Assembly (NCBI RefSeq): GCF_004745955.1
Contig: NZ_SRLD01000016.1
Location: 41,342 to 105,341, forward strand
Direction: 5' to 3'
Source of the DNA: Hymenobacter elongatus
Lineage (GTDB): Bacteria; Bacteroidota; Bacteroidia; Cytophagales; Hymenobacteraceae
DNA: 64,000 bases
Of this stretch, positions 46,423-54,734 are shown in pieces. Made by a program: the position numbers and the translations under genes. Numbering within the stretch: position 1 is the first letter of the stretch; each line of letters starts with the position of its first letter. Below the pieces are notes generated by a model that worked only from the letters and a program-made list of their open reading frames with translations, was not told the DNA's origin and did no database searches.

Positions 46423-47154
46423 ATGAAACTACGTTTTACGTGGGTATTTGCCGTGGGCCTGGGGGCACTGAGCCTGGCCAGCTGCTCGGAGAAGCAGGCG
46501 GCGCGCGACTTGACCGTGCAGCCCGATGTGACGGCCCAGGCGGGGCAGGTGATTTCCTCGGCCCAAGCCGTGGAATGGACCCACCGCTTCCAGAAGACCC
46601 ACCCCAACGAAATGTGGGACGCTTTCACGGACGCCACTATTTTCAACGGGATTCTGGACCAGAAAGGCTGTCTGGGCCTGCGCATCTACCACGCCGTTAA
46701 TAAGCAGGGCAACAATACCTTCGTGCTGGTAGGGGTAAACGCTGTAGGCGACATGACGGATGGCGACATTTCCGACGAGTCGCCAACGGGTCCGCCCCAC
46801 CCATTCAACAGCATCCTGGTTTCGACCAAGATTGGGGAGCAAAAGCTGCTCCCCGTGCTGAAAGGCGGGGCGCTTATTCCGGTGGAGCAGGCGGCCGACA
46901 TGACGAGAACCTACCGCAAGTTGCACCCGCAAGGCGTATGGGCCGGTTACTTCAGCGCCAAGGTATACCGTAACCTGCTGGCCCAACCCGGCTGCATCGG
47001 TCTCCGCGTGTACAAGGGCCTCAAGGAAGGCAATGAGGAATGCTTCGTGATGGTTGGCGTCAATCAGGCTGGCGCTGACATAACCGAAGGCGAAGTGTAC
47101 GATATGGCTCTCCCCTGCCCTCCAAACCAGGTAGCAAGCCGCCTGATGCAGTAG
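46423..47154 (+). CDS. Two-repeat lipoprotein, copy B of a tandem duplication
   Basis: The 243-residue product (ATG 46423) has a lipobox (ALSLASC) and the same two-half layout as copy A: ISSAQAVEWTHRFQKTHPNE, LDQKGCLGLRIYHAVNKQG, then IPVEQAADMTRTYRKLHPQG, LLAQPGCIGLRVYKGLKEG and FVMVGVNQAGADITEG. The first CPPN of copy A is changed to GPPH, the second is kept. Copies A and B are clearly diverged but both are open, so both are probably used. Family unknown. Confidence 0.8.
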   Translation: MKLRFTWVFAVGLGALSLASCSEKQAARDLTVQPDVTAQAGQVISSAQAVEWTHRFQKTHPNEMWDAFTDATIFNGILDQKGCLGLRIYHAVNKQGNNTFVLVGVNAVGDMTDGDISDESPTGPPHPFNSILVSTKIGEQKLLPVLKGGALIPVEQAADMTRTYRKLHPQGVWAGYFSAKVYRNLLAQPGCIGLRVYKGLKEGNEECFVMVGVNQAGADITEGEVYDMALPCPPNQVASRLMQ

Positions 47155-47186
47155 TACTGCCCAGCCTTTTCGGCTTTGATACAGTC

Positions 47187-47220
47187 AGCGCCCGGTTTCC
47201 GCGAAGGAAGCCGGGCGCTT
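47187..47220 (+). terminator. Hairpin after lipoprotein copy B
   Basis: AGCGCCCGGTTTCC-GCGAA-GGAAGCCGGGCGCT, 14-bp stem with one G-T pair, between convergent genes. Confidence 0.7.
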
Positions 47221-47247
47221 TGGCATTTACGGGCAGTTGGTGGCGCG

Positions 47248-48063
47248 CTACTCCGGCAAGGCGCGGGTGTAGGTGTGCGACACCGGCACGGGGCCCTTCA
47301 CGCCCTGCTGGGCCAGGGCCCGCTGGAGCTGCTCGATGAGGCGGCCATAGGCGGGTATGCTCTGGCCGGCGCGGGTGTAAGCCCGAAAAGCCACGCTCAT
47401 GCCGCCGGGCTTGAGGGCCGTCACCACTACTTCGGGCGCCGGATCGGGCAGCACCTGGGCGTCGGCCAGCATGAGCGGCACGGCCCAGGCCCGCACGGCG
47501 GCCAGGTCGTTGGCACCGTCAATTTCGGCCGGAATATCGACCAGGGCCCGGTTTTGGGCGGTTTTGTTGACAATGACGTTGTTGGACGTCGCGCCGTTGG
47601 GCAGGATGATGGTGTCGCCCTGGGGCGTGACGAGGATGGTGTTGAAAATCTGAATCTCACGCACCTCCCCGGTTTTGCCCTGGCTCTCAATCACGTCGCC
47701 GACCACGTAGGGCTTGAAGATCAGGATGAGCACGCCGCCGGCAAAGTTGGCCAGCGTGCCCTGCAGGGCCAGCCCCACGGCCAGGCCCGCTGCCCCCAGA
47801 ATGGCCACGAACGACGTTGTCTCGAAGCCCACCATGCCGGCCACCGAAATCAGCAGCAGCACCTTCAGCACGATGTTAACCAGGCTGGTCAGAAACGAGC
47901 GGAGCGACACGTCGAGCCGGGCGGTGGATGCGGTGATGAGCCGGCTGACCCGCCCGATAACCCACCAGCCAATGACCAGCGCCAGCAGGGCCATAAACAC
48001 GCGGGGCAGATAGAGCACGAGCAAGGTTTGGAGCTGTTGGGCGTAAGTGGAAATTTGATTCAT
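47248..48063 (-). CDS. Mechanosensitive channel, MscS family
   Basis: The 271-residue protein starts QISTYAQQLQTLLVLYLPRV and has three membrane segments. The pore helix is AAGLAVGLALQGTLANFAGG, the beta domain opens with FKPYVVGDVIESQGKTGEV, and the LPNGATSNNVIVNK segment follows, all as in E. coli MscS. The C-terminal domain ends with [17 protein letters not shown]. It would release solutes on hypo-osmotic shock. It is closer to canonical MscS than the protein at 13774. Its 3' end is duplicated at 45746-45858. Confidence 0.93.
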   Translation of the reverse strand: MNQISTYAQQLQTLLVLYLPRVFMALLALVIGWWVIGRVSRLITASTARLDVSLRSFLTSLVNIVLKVLLLISVAGMVGFETTSFVAILGAAGLAVGLALQGTLANFAGGVLILIFKPYVVGDVIESQGKTGEVREIQIFNTILVTPQGDTIILPNGATSNNVIVNKTAQNRALVDIPAEIDGANDLAAVRAWAVPLMLADAQVLPDPAPEVVVTALKPGGMSVAFRAYTRAGQSIPAYGRLIEQLQRALAQQGVKGPVPVSHTYTRALPE

Positions 48064-48178
48064 GGCAGGAAGAGGAAGTGTAGCGGGATGATAGGGAATC
48101 AGCGGCGGGTGTACGCAAGTCGCTCAGGAAGCAAACATAGGCAAGTGGCGGCGCAACCTGGTGGTAGGCCGCTGGCTA

Positions 48179-48339
48179 GAGCGGTTTGAGGTAGCCCAAA
48201 AATGATCAGAACGGTGTAGAGACGCGACCCTTCGCATCTCCTCGCGTGCGCCGGCCCAACGATTATCGTTCAACGAGGAGACGCGAAAGGTCGCGTCTCT
48301 ACACTGTTCCACTGGTACTGGCGCTACTTCAAACAGCTT
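48179..48339. repeat. Palindromic element with outer ends (161 bp)
   Basis: Inner arms 48214-48244 and 48274-48304 pair over 31 bp with two mismatches (GTGTAGAGACGCGACC...). Outer ends GAGCGGTTTGAGGTAGC (48179-48195) and GCTACTTCAAACAGCTT (48323-48339) are imperfect inverted repeats; the right one is like the AAGCTGTTT end of the 28159 copy although the core differs. Confidence 0.82.
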
Positions 48340-48446
48340 CCTAGTAAAGCAGGTGTCGCCCTGCTGGCGCTGTTGGAAAGGCAAGCCAATCATTTGTCTA
48401 CCGACGTTTTGCCCTACTAGGGCTAGTACGCGGCACCTTGCACCGC

Positions 48447-48486
48447 AGGTTATATAGTTGGAGTCATTGAAAGAAATATATAACCT
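48447..48486. promoter_or_regulatory. Inverted repeat AGGTTATATA upstream of an HTH gene, operator candidate
   Basis: Two perfect 10-bp arms with a 20-bp spacer lie 86-125 bp before GTG 48572. The TATATAACC sequence is close to promoter-like AT-rich DNA. Confidence 0.35.
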
Positions 48487-48571
48487 ACCTTGTTGTATAT
48501 TCTATTCGCTTATCAGTAGGATATAACCAATACCCCGCTCTGCTGCCCCGTCCGTTTCGCTACTGGCTGCC

Positions 48572-49141
48572 GTGCGGCGGCATTTTGGGATGGACCAGCA
48601 GGAGCTGGCGCACTACCTGGGCATCACGCAAGCTATGGGGAGCCAGGCGGAAGCGGGACGGCGCGGACTGGGGGCGGCGGCCCGGCAGGCGCCGGAAACA
48701 CTGGCCGCCCACTTGCCCCCTACCCCGGCCGCGCCCGTTGCCCCGCCTGCTGCTGTACCTACTGCGCCCCCGCTGCTACGCTTGGCTGCTCCCGAAACTG
48801 CCCCGCTGGCCGCCCGCCTCGACTATTGCCAGCACCACGCCCGCCGCCTGCGCCGCTTGCTGCGCCCCCTAGAAGCACAGGCGGCCACGGCTGCCCGCTG
48901 GCACGCGGCCCGGCCCGCGTTGCTGGCCACCCTGCCGCCCGCCCCCGAGCCTACCGATACTCTATCTGAGGCCACCGGGCCGGGCGACTGGGCCGCCTAC
49001 CTGCGCTGGTACCGCCGCCACTGGCTGCTCGCCCGCCCCACGGCCCTGCCCCCCGCCGCGAGTGCCCGCTACCACCTGCTGCGCCTGCAGGCCGAAGCCC
49101 TGGAAACGGCAGCGGCAGCGCTGCTGGTCCTGCTGGGGTAG
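48572..49141 (+). CDS. HTH protein with Ala-rich helical tail
   Basis: The product (189 residues from GTG 48572) opens with an XRE-like HTH segment: FGMDQQELAHYLGITQAMGS followed by QAEAGRRGLG, which fits the usual recognition helix and the x-E-x-G-R turn. The rest is rich in Ala, Pro, Leu and Arg and probably forms long helices (residues 80-189). The C-terminus LQAEALETAAAALLVLLG resembles that of the second HTH gene at 62184 (LRAELAVLAG). It may be a regulator. ATG 48590 is an alternative start. Confidence 0.6.
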   Translation: MRRHFGMDQQELAHYLGITQAMGSQAEAGRRGLGAAARQAPETLAAHLPPTPAAPVAPPAAVPTAPPLLRLAAPETAPLAARLDYCQHHARRLRRLLRPLEAQAATAARWHAARPALLATLPPAPEPTDTLSEATGPGDWAAYLRWYRRHWLLARPTALPPAASARYHLLRLQAEALETAAAALLVLLG

Positions 49142-49157
49142 CCGGCCCGTACGTACC

Positions 49158-49192
49158 AAAAAGCCCCGCGACCAGGCAGGTCGCGGGGCTTT
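49158..49192. terminator. Terminator between convergent genes
   Basis: AAAAAGCCCCGCGACC-AGGCA-GGTCGCGGGGCTTT, a 15-bp stem usable on both strands. Confidence 0.88.
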
Positions 49193-49233
49193 GGTTGGCG
49201 GGGGGGGTAGTAGCACGAACTGGGCAGTTCGCG

Positions 49234-51120
49234 CTACTTGGCCAGCTCCAGCACTACGGCCGTTTTGGCGGGCAGCTGCAAGGTCGCAAGGTCGTTGAGC
49301 GGAGCCTTGGTCAGCACGTTGCGACCCTTGGTGAAGCCGCTCATCCGTTCCGAGAAGCGGGCCGTGGGCAGGCCGGCGGGCTTGTCGGTGGTGTTGGTAG
49401 CCACCATCACCGTGCCGGTAGCATCGTAGCGGAAGTACACGTAGAGGCCGTTTTCGGGCAAGTACTGCATCAGCTTGCCCTCGTGCAGCACCTTGTGGTC
49501 GCGGCGGTAGGTGGCCAGGCTTTTGACAAAGTCGAAGGCCTCGTTCTCGCGGGCCGAGCGGCCGGCGGCGGTGAACTTGTCCTCCTTATCGCCGGGCCAG
49601 CCGCCGGGAAAGTCGCGGCGCACTTCGGCGTCGGTCGGGTCCTTGAAGTTCTTCATCAGAATTTCGGTGCCGTAGTACATACTCGGGATGCCCCGGGTAG
49701 TCAGCAGCCAGGTCAGGCCTATCTTGTACTTGTCGAGGTCGTCGCCGATTTCGGACAGAAAGCGGTTTTTATCGTGATTGTCGAGCAGGGTCACCAGCTT
49801 GTTTGGGTCCTGGTACACTACATCCTGGGCCAGGGTTTGATACACATGCTGCGGGCCGCCGTCCCAGCCGGTAGCAGCGGGGGTACCCGTTTCGCGCAGG
49901 GCAGCGAGCATTGCGTCTTCGAGCACGAAGTCGATGGTGCCGGGCTGGTTCGACTTAAAGGGGAAGTCGATTTTGTTGCGGGTGTAGTACGCCTGATCCA
50001 CCACGTTACTCACCATCGACTCGCCGAAGATGTGCAGGCGGGGGTATTCGGCCAGCAGGGCCGCGTTGCAGCGGTTCATAAACGGCTGGTCGTTGTACAT
50101 GTAGGTATCGATGCGCCAGGCGTCGATACCGAAGTTCTCTACCACCCAAATGGCGTTTTCAATCAGGTAGTTGGCCACGTACGGGTTGCCCTGGTTGAGG
50201 TCGGGCAGGAAGGGCACAAACCAACCGTCGAGGCTGATCTTGCGGTCAATCTGGGCCGCGTGCGGGTCGGTGATGGGATTGTAGCGGTACGAGGTATTGG
50301 TGTAAGTAGGCCACTGGTGCAGCCAGCTTTTCATGGGCAGATCCTGCAGAATCCAGTGGGTGTTGCCTACGTGGTTATACACGGCATCCTGCACCACCTT
50401 CAGCCCGGCGGCGTGGGCCTGCTGCACGTAGGCTTTGTAGGCCTCGTTGCCGCCAAAGCGCTTGTCGATGTTGTACTGATCGGTGAAGCCGTAGCCGTGG
50501 TAGGAGGCGCGCATGGTGCCGCCCTCGTTGGTCAGGGGCTGGTTGTTTTCAATCAGGGGCGTAAACCAGACGGCCGTTACGCCCAGGTCCTTGAGGTAGC
50601 CAATGCGCTGAGCGGCACCCTTCAGGTCGCCACCGTGGCGCAGAAAGGGGTTGGCGCGGTCAGAGCCGGGGTCGCGCAGGTCGGCAAACTTGTCGTTGCT
50701 GGCGTCGCCGTTGGCAAACCGGTCGGGCATGGCCAGGTAAATGAAGTCGGCGGCCGTGACGCCCTGCGCCTTGGGCGAGTTGTCGCGCGCCCGCAGCTCC
50801 CAGGCCTGGGTCACGGTTTGCGTCCCCTTCTTCCCTACGATCTGCACCTGGCCGGGCTTGGCGGTAGCGGCAATGGTGAGGTCCAGAAAGGCATAGTTGG
50901 GGTTTTCAACGGTGTTGGTTTTCACCAGCTTCACGCCCGGGTAGGCAATGGTATAGGTCATGGTGCCGGCCTGGGGCCCGTAGACGAGCAGCTGCACGTT
51001 GCCATTTTTCATACCTACCCACCAGTTGGTCGGGTTTATTCGGGTGATGGCCGGTGTCTGGGCCACCGATAACAGCGGAAACAGGAGTACCAGCAGCAGC
51101 CAGGAATAGCGTTGTTTCAT
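49234..51120 (-). CDS. Secreted GH13 alpha-amylase family enzyme (neopullulanase/cyclomaltodextrinase type)
   Basis: The 628-residue product has a signal peptide (MKQRYSWLLLVLLFPLLSVA). Residues 22-110 match an N-terminal cyclomaltodextrinase domain (ITRINPTNWWVGMKNGNVQL). In the catalytic barrel, region I is VVQDAVYNHVG near 245, region II GIDAWRIDTYMYN with the nucleophile Asp near 337, region III HIFGESM with the acid Glu near 368 and region IV LLDNHDKNR near 448. It would hydrolyse alpha-glucans in the periplasm, like SusA. No SusCD pair is next to it, though a sugar symporter follows at 52848. Confidence 0.92.
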   Translation of the reverse strand: MKQRYSWLLLVLLFPLLSVAQTPAITRINPTNWWVGMKNGNVQLLVYGPQAGTMTYTIAYPGVKLVKTNTVENPNYAFLDLTIAATAKPGQVQIVGKKGTQTVTQAWELRARDNSPKAQGVTAADFIYLAMPDRFANGDASNDKFADLRDPGSDRANPFLRHGGDLKGAAQRIGYLKDLGVTAVWFTPLIENNQPLTNEGGTMRASYHGYGFTDQYNIDKRFGGNEAYKAYVQQAHAAGLKVVQDAVYNHVGNTHWILQDLPMKSWLHQWPTYTNTSYRYNPITDPHAAQIDRKISLDGWFVPFLPDLNQGNPYVANYLIENAIWVVENFGIDAWRIDTYMYNDQPFMNRCNAALLAEYPRLHIFGESMVSNVVDQAYYTRNKIDFPFKSNQPGTIDFVLEDAMLAALRETGTPAATGWDGGPQHVYQTLAQDVVYQDPNKLVTLLDNHDKNRFLSEIGDDLDKYKIGLTWLLTTRGIPSMYYGTEILMKNFKDPTDAEVRRDFPGGWPGDKEDKFTAAGRSARENEAFDFVKSLATYRRDHKVLHEGKLMQYLPENGLYVYFRYDATGTVMVATNTTDKPAGLPTARFSERMSGFTKGRNVLTKAPLNDLATLQLPAKTAVVLELAK

Positions 51121-51237
51121 ACGAGAAAGGGAGTTAGGAAGAGGAACAGCACGGCCGTGGGCAGATATTAGAACCGAACTACCCGGCCTGCAATACTAGC
51201 AATAAATGACGCAACAAAAACACCCCTGTTAAAACCT

Positions 51238-51273
51238 AAGAACCCCGCCCGCACGGTGCGTGGGCGGGGTTCT
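51238..51273 (-). terminator. Terminator after the methyltransferase gene
   Basis: AGAACCCCGCCC..GGGCGGGGTTCT with a T-rich tail on the minus strand, 32 bp beyond the stop at 51305. Confidence 0.8.
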
Positions 51274-51304
51274 GAAGAAAACCTGGACCAGATAAGCCAG
51301 CAGC

Positions 51305-52498
51305 TTACTCCGACTCCGGCCGGGCTGCCTTGCGCGTGCCCTGGTAGAGCTCGTACTTCAGCAGGCGGCAGTCGATGGGGCCGTTGTAGAGCGGGGTACG
51401 GCGCGAGGCCTTCAGCCCCACCCGCTTGGCGGCTTCGAGGTTGCCCGTGAATAAGTAGGCGTCGTAGCCCTGGAAGCTGGTTTTGAGCGTGTCGCCGATG
51501 GTTTTGTAGAGCGCATCCATCTGGGTTTCCTCCCCGATTCGCTCCCCGTAGGGCGGGTTGGAAATAACGATGCCGGCCGGTTCCTGCGCCGGGGCCTGGG
51601 CGTCCTTCACGTCGCGCACGCCCAGCCGAATGTAGTCTTCGAGGTCGGCGGCCACCACGTTTTCGCGGGCCAGCTCGATGTAGTCGGCCGACAAATCAGA
51701 GCCGGCAATGTAGGCCTGGGGCTCCTCGATGCGGGCACTGCGGGCGTCCATCTGCACCGATTCCCAGAGTGCCTGGTCGAAGTCGGGCCAGTTCTGGAAG
51801 CCGAACTTGCCCTGGTGGTAGAGGCCCGGCGCGATGCGCTGAGCAATGAGTGCCGCCTCGGTCAGGAGCGTGCCCGAGCCGCACATGGGGTCAATAAAGG
51901 GCTTTTTGCCATCCCAGCCCGTGAGCAGAATGATGCCGGCGGCCAGGGCTTCGTTCAGCGGGGCCACGTTGGTTTGCTGGCGGTAGCCGCGCCGGTGCAG
52001 CGATTCGCCGGAAGCATCGAGGCTTAGTACCACATCGTTCTCAATCATGTGCAGATGCAGCCGGATATCGGGATTTTTCACGTCCACGCTGGGCCGCGAG
52101 CCGGTGCGGTTGCGGAACTGGTCCACGATGGCATCCTTGGTGAGCTGGGCCACATACAGGGAGTGCTCGAAGGTCGACTTGTTGACCACCGCCGTGATGG
52201 CGAAGGTTTGCTCGGGCCGGATGTACTGGCTCCAGTCGAGGCGGCCAACTTCGCGGTACAGGGCCTTTTCGTCGTGGGCGTAAAAGCCGGCGAAAGGCTT
52301 CAGGATGCGCACGGCGGTGCGGCACCACAGATTGGCCTCGTAGAGCAGCTGCTTGGTGCCGGTAAACTCGACGGCCCGCTGCCCGATCTTCTCAATTTTG
52401 GCTCCCAGGCTCCGCAGCTCCTGGGCCAGCACTTCTTCCAGGCCAAACTGGGTGGTGGCCGTCATAAAAAAGGGAACGTCGCGGCGGTTTTCGGACAT
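51305..52498 (-). CDS. THUMP-domain rRNA methyltransferase, RlmL/YcbY N-terminal type
   Basis: From ATG 52498 the product has 397 residues. The N-terminal part (FFMTATTQFGLEEVLAQELR) and the following THUMP-like region (YIRPEQTFAITAVVNKSTFE) are as in RlmL. The methyltransferase has the AdoMet motif FIDPMCGSGTLLTEAALIA near 237 and the catalytic NPPYGERIGEE near 325. The family methylates N2 of a guanosine in 23S rRNA (m2G2445 in E. coli). The RlmK half of E. coli YcbY is absent, as usual outside gammaproteobacteria. The in-frame extension to 52633 crosses a palindromic repeat and is rejected. Confidence 0.92.
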   Translation of the reverse strand: MSENRRDVPFFMTATTQFGLEEVLAQELRSLGAKIEKIGQRAVEFTGTKQLLYEANLWCRTAVRILKPFAGFYAHDEKALYREVGRLDWSQYIRPEQTFAITAVVNKSTFEHSLYVAQLTKDAIVDQFRNRTGSRPSVDVKNPDIRLHLHMIENDVVLSLDASGESLHRRGYRQQTNVAPLNEALAAGIILLTGWDGKKPFIDPMCGSGTLLTEAALIAQRIAPGLYHQGKFGFQNWPDFDQALWESVQMDARSARIEEPQAYIAGSDLSADYIELARENVVAADLEDYIRLGVRDVKDAQAPAQEPAGIVISNPPYGERIGEETQMDALYKTIGDTLKTSFQGYDAYLFTGNLEAAKRVGLKASRRTPLYNGPIDCRLLKYELYQGTRKAARPESE

Positions 52499-52847
52499 GG
52501 GGCAGATGGTTTGCTGGAAAGGAAGAGCGGCAAAGGTCGTGGTTTTTGTTTGGCCATTCCCCACGCCTGTCATCCTGAGCGGCGCGAAGCAAAGCGAAGG
52601 ACCCTCCTCACCTGAGTGATAAGCATACTTCAACGGGCAGAGCCCTTGGCCGTGGGAATGGTGAAGAGCTTTGTCACAGCGGCAGGAACCTTGGTAGAAC
52701 GGGTGGAAAAAGTCCTTCGTCGCCGCTTCATGCGCGGAAGGCTCAGGATAACAGACGAAAACGGGCTACTCAGGAAATAGACGCTTGTCAGACGCTTCGC
52801 GCGAATTCCTATCTTTAAGGCCCTCAAATTTTTCCCTTTCTGCCTGC
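52499..52847. other. Divergent intergenic region with a degenerate palindromic element
   Basis: GTCATCCTGAGCGGCGCGAAG at 52568 and CCTTCGTCGCCGCTTCATGC near 52714 are loose inverted halves of the ATCCTGAGC..GCGAAGGAC variant; about 110 bp separates them. A probable -7 box TATCTTTA lies at 52810-52817. No gene. Confidence 0.55.
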
Positions 52848-54251
52848 ATGGCCGCTCCTATTTCTTCTGCTTCCTCCGTTTCTGCCAGCCCCGCCACCCG
52901 CTCCTACGCCGGGCCCATGCTGCTGATGACCACCCTGTTTTTCCTGTTCGGGGCCGTTACCAACTTCAACGATGTGCTGATGCCCTACCTCAAGGATGTG
53001 TGTCAGCTCACCGATTTGCAGTCATCGCTGGTGCAGTCGGCATTCTTTGGGGCCTATTTTCTGATGTCATTGCCGGCGGGGCGGCTGCTGGAAAAAATCG
53101 GCTTTAAGCGCGGCATCGTGCTGGGCTTGCTTATTATGGCGGTCGGGGCGCTGGTATTCGTACCGGCGGCCAACTCCCGCACGTTTGGCTTGTTTCTACT
53201 GGCCCTTAGCCTGTTGGGCGCGGGCATCACCCTCTTGCAGGTAGCGGCCAACCCCTACGTATCGGTGCTGGGCTCGGCCCGCACGGCGGCCAGTCGCGTC
53301 AGCATCGTGGGCGTGGCCAACGGGCTGGGCGGCACCATTTCTCCTCTTATAGGTGGCCTCATTCTCTTCGGCGGCTCGGCCGTGCTCAAGGCCCAGCTGG
53401 CGGCTCTGCCCCTGGAGGAGCGTCTCACCCAGGAGGCCACGCTGGTAAAGCCCCTGTACTTGGGGCTGGCGGTGTTTTTGGCGGTGCTATCGGCTTTGTT
53501 CTTCCTGGTGCGCCTGCCCGAAATCGAAAGTATTCCGGCCGACGAGGAAGCCGCGCTGGCAGCCGAAGCCCACGCTACCGGCCGCCGCTCGGCCCTCGAC
53601 TACCGCCACTTGGTGCTGGGCGTCGGGGCCATTTTCATGTACGTCGGCGTCGAAGTCGGCCTGGGCTCCTTCCTGATTCGCTACGGCGAAAGCCAGAATA
53701 TCAGCCAGCTCAGCAGCTTCACCCAGCAACTGGTACGCGGCCTGAGCCTGGCCACGGGCTGGGCCGGGGCCCTGTTTGGCCACGCCCCCGAGCCTATTGA
53801 TACCACTACCGGCTTCACCAAAGGCGTGGGCGCGGTGCTGGTGTCGTCCTACTGGTTTGGGCTCATGGTGGGTCGCATCATCGGCATTCCGCTGCTCAGC
53901 CGCTTCAACGCCCGCAAGCTGCTGGTGGGCGTGTGCGCGGCCGGCACCTTTTTCGTGCTGGCCTCCATCGTCAACGACGGCGAAGCGGCCCTCTGGCTGG
54001 TGGTACTCTGCGGCCTGTGCAACTCCATTATCTGGCCCGTGGTGTTTCCGCTGGCCATCACCGGCCTGGGCCGCTTCACCAAGCAGGGCTCCTCCTACCT
54101 GATTATGGCCATCGTGGGCGGGGCCATCATTCCGCCGCTCATGGGCTGGGTAGCGACCAACGGCGGCGGCCTGCGGGTGGCCTTCGTGCTGCCGGCGCTG
54201 TGCTACGCCTACCTGCTGTTTTATTCGCTGAGCGGGTATCGGGTGCGGTAA
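52848..54251 (+). CDS. Sugar:H+ symporter, FucP/GluP-type MFS
   Basis: From ATG 52848 the product has 467 residues and about 12 membrane segments. The pattern LLMTTLFFLFGAVTNFNDVL then MPYLKDVCQLTDLQSSLVQS is the FucP/GluP signature (F.WG....NDIL.P..K). Next comes FGAYFLMSLPAGRLLEKIGF and QVAANPYVSVLG, both conserved in L-fucose, glucose and galactose symporters. It imports a monosaccharide or small oligosaccharide with protons. Proximity to the secreted GH13 enzyme suggests glucose or maltose, by inference. The extension to 52785 is rejected. Confidence 0.9.
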   Translation: MAAPISSASSVSASPATRSYAGPMLLMTTLFFLFGAVTNFNDVLMPYLKDVCQLTDLQSSLVQSAFFGAYFLMSLPAGRLLEKIGFKRGIVLGLLIMAVGALVFVPAANSRTFGLFLLALSLLGAGITLLQVAANPYVSVLGSARTAASRVSIVGVANGLGGTISPLIGGLILFGGSAVLKAQLAALPLEERLTQEATLVKPLYLGLAVFLAVLSALFFLVRLPEIESIPADEEAALAAEAHATGRRSALDYRHLVLGVGAIFMYVGVEVGLGSFLIRYGESQNISQLSSFTQQLVRGLSLATGWAGALFGHAPEPIDTTTGFTKGVGAVLVSSYWFGLMVGRIIGIPLLSRFNARKLLVGVCAAGTFFVLASIVNDGEAALWLVVLCGLCNSIIWPVVFPLAITGLGRFTKQGSSYLIMAIVGGAIIPPLMGWVATNGGGLRVAFVLPALCYAYLLFYSLSGYRVR

Positions 54252-54430
54252 TTCTCGCTCGCCGCCCCAGCGGCAAACTACCGCACGCCAGCCCCGGCGG
54301 GGCGGCATATCGGAAGAACCCACGTCGCCCGCAGAATTGCCCAAGCCCCGGCGCGGCGACACAATCGACACAACGATACGTGCCGCCCCGCTGGGGCCGA
54401 AAAGTATAGTCCGTCAGTGGCCTGCTAATG

Positions 54431-54461
54431 AAAAGCCCACTGGTTCAGCCGGTGGGCTTTT
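54431..54461 (+). terminator. Terminator after the sugar symporter gene
   Basis: AAAAGCCCACTGG-TTCA-GCCGGTGGGCTTTT, about 13 bp of stem with a T tract, 180 bp past the stop. Confidence 0.75.
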
Positions 54462-54501
54462 GCGTTTCATCCCGAAAAGGCCCTTCCGTCATAGTACCAC
54501 G

Positions 54502-54660
54502 AAGCTGTTTTAAGAAGTCGAAAGAACGTCATGTCGAGCCTTCGCGAGACATCTCGTGGGCCAAGGCAATCAGATTACCCTGGCAACATCAGCACGCGAG
54601 ATTCCTCGACTTCGCTCGGAATGACGTTCTAGTGTTTCTGGGCGACCTCCCAAACAGCTT
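54502..54660. repeat. Palindromic element with AAGCTGTTT outer ends (159 bp)
   Basis: Outer ends AAGCTGTTTTAAGAAGTC and GACCTCCCAAACAGCTT are imperfect inverted repeats. Inner halves AGAACGTCATGTCGAGCC and TCGGAATGACGTTCT pair with mismatches; the central CGAGACATCTCG and GCGAGATTCCTCG are of the GAGACATCTCGCG variant. The two halves have diverged more than in the 28159 copy. Confidence 0.75.
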
Positions 54661-54697
54661 CCACACCGTGCTACCGCACCCACAACGGGCAAACGGC

Positions 54698-54705
54698 TAA
54701 CTTTG
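54698..54705 (+). promoter_or_regulatory. -7 box TAACTTTG upstream of murB
   Basis: Exact TAnnTTTG, 29 bp before ATG 54735, placed just beyond the palindromic element. Confidence 0.6.
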
Positions 54706-54734
54706 CCGCCGCACGCACTATTCCCCGCTTTCCT

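Larger units (their letters stand above)
48064..48571. other. Intergenic region with a palindromic element and a small hairpin
   Basis: Holds the palindromic copy at 48179-48339 and a second inverted repeat AGGTTATATA (48447-48456 with 48477-48486) upstream of the HTH gene. No gene seen. Confidence 0.6.

Noticed and set aside
49195..51072. 625-residue plus-strand frame opposite the GH13 gene
   Set aside because: Shadow of the amylase frame; composition (His, Gly, Val, Gln) is the usual antisense artefact.
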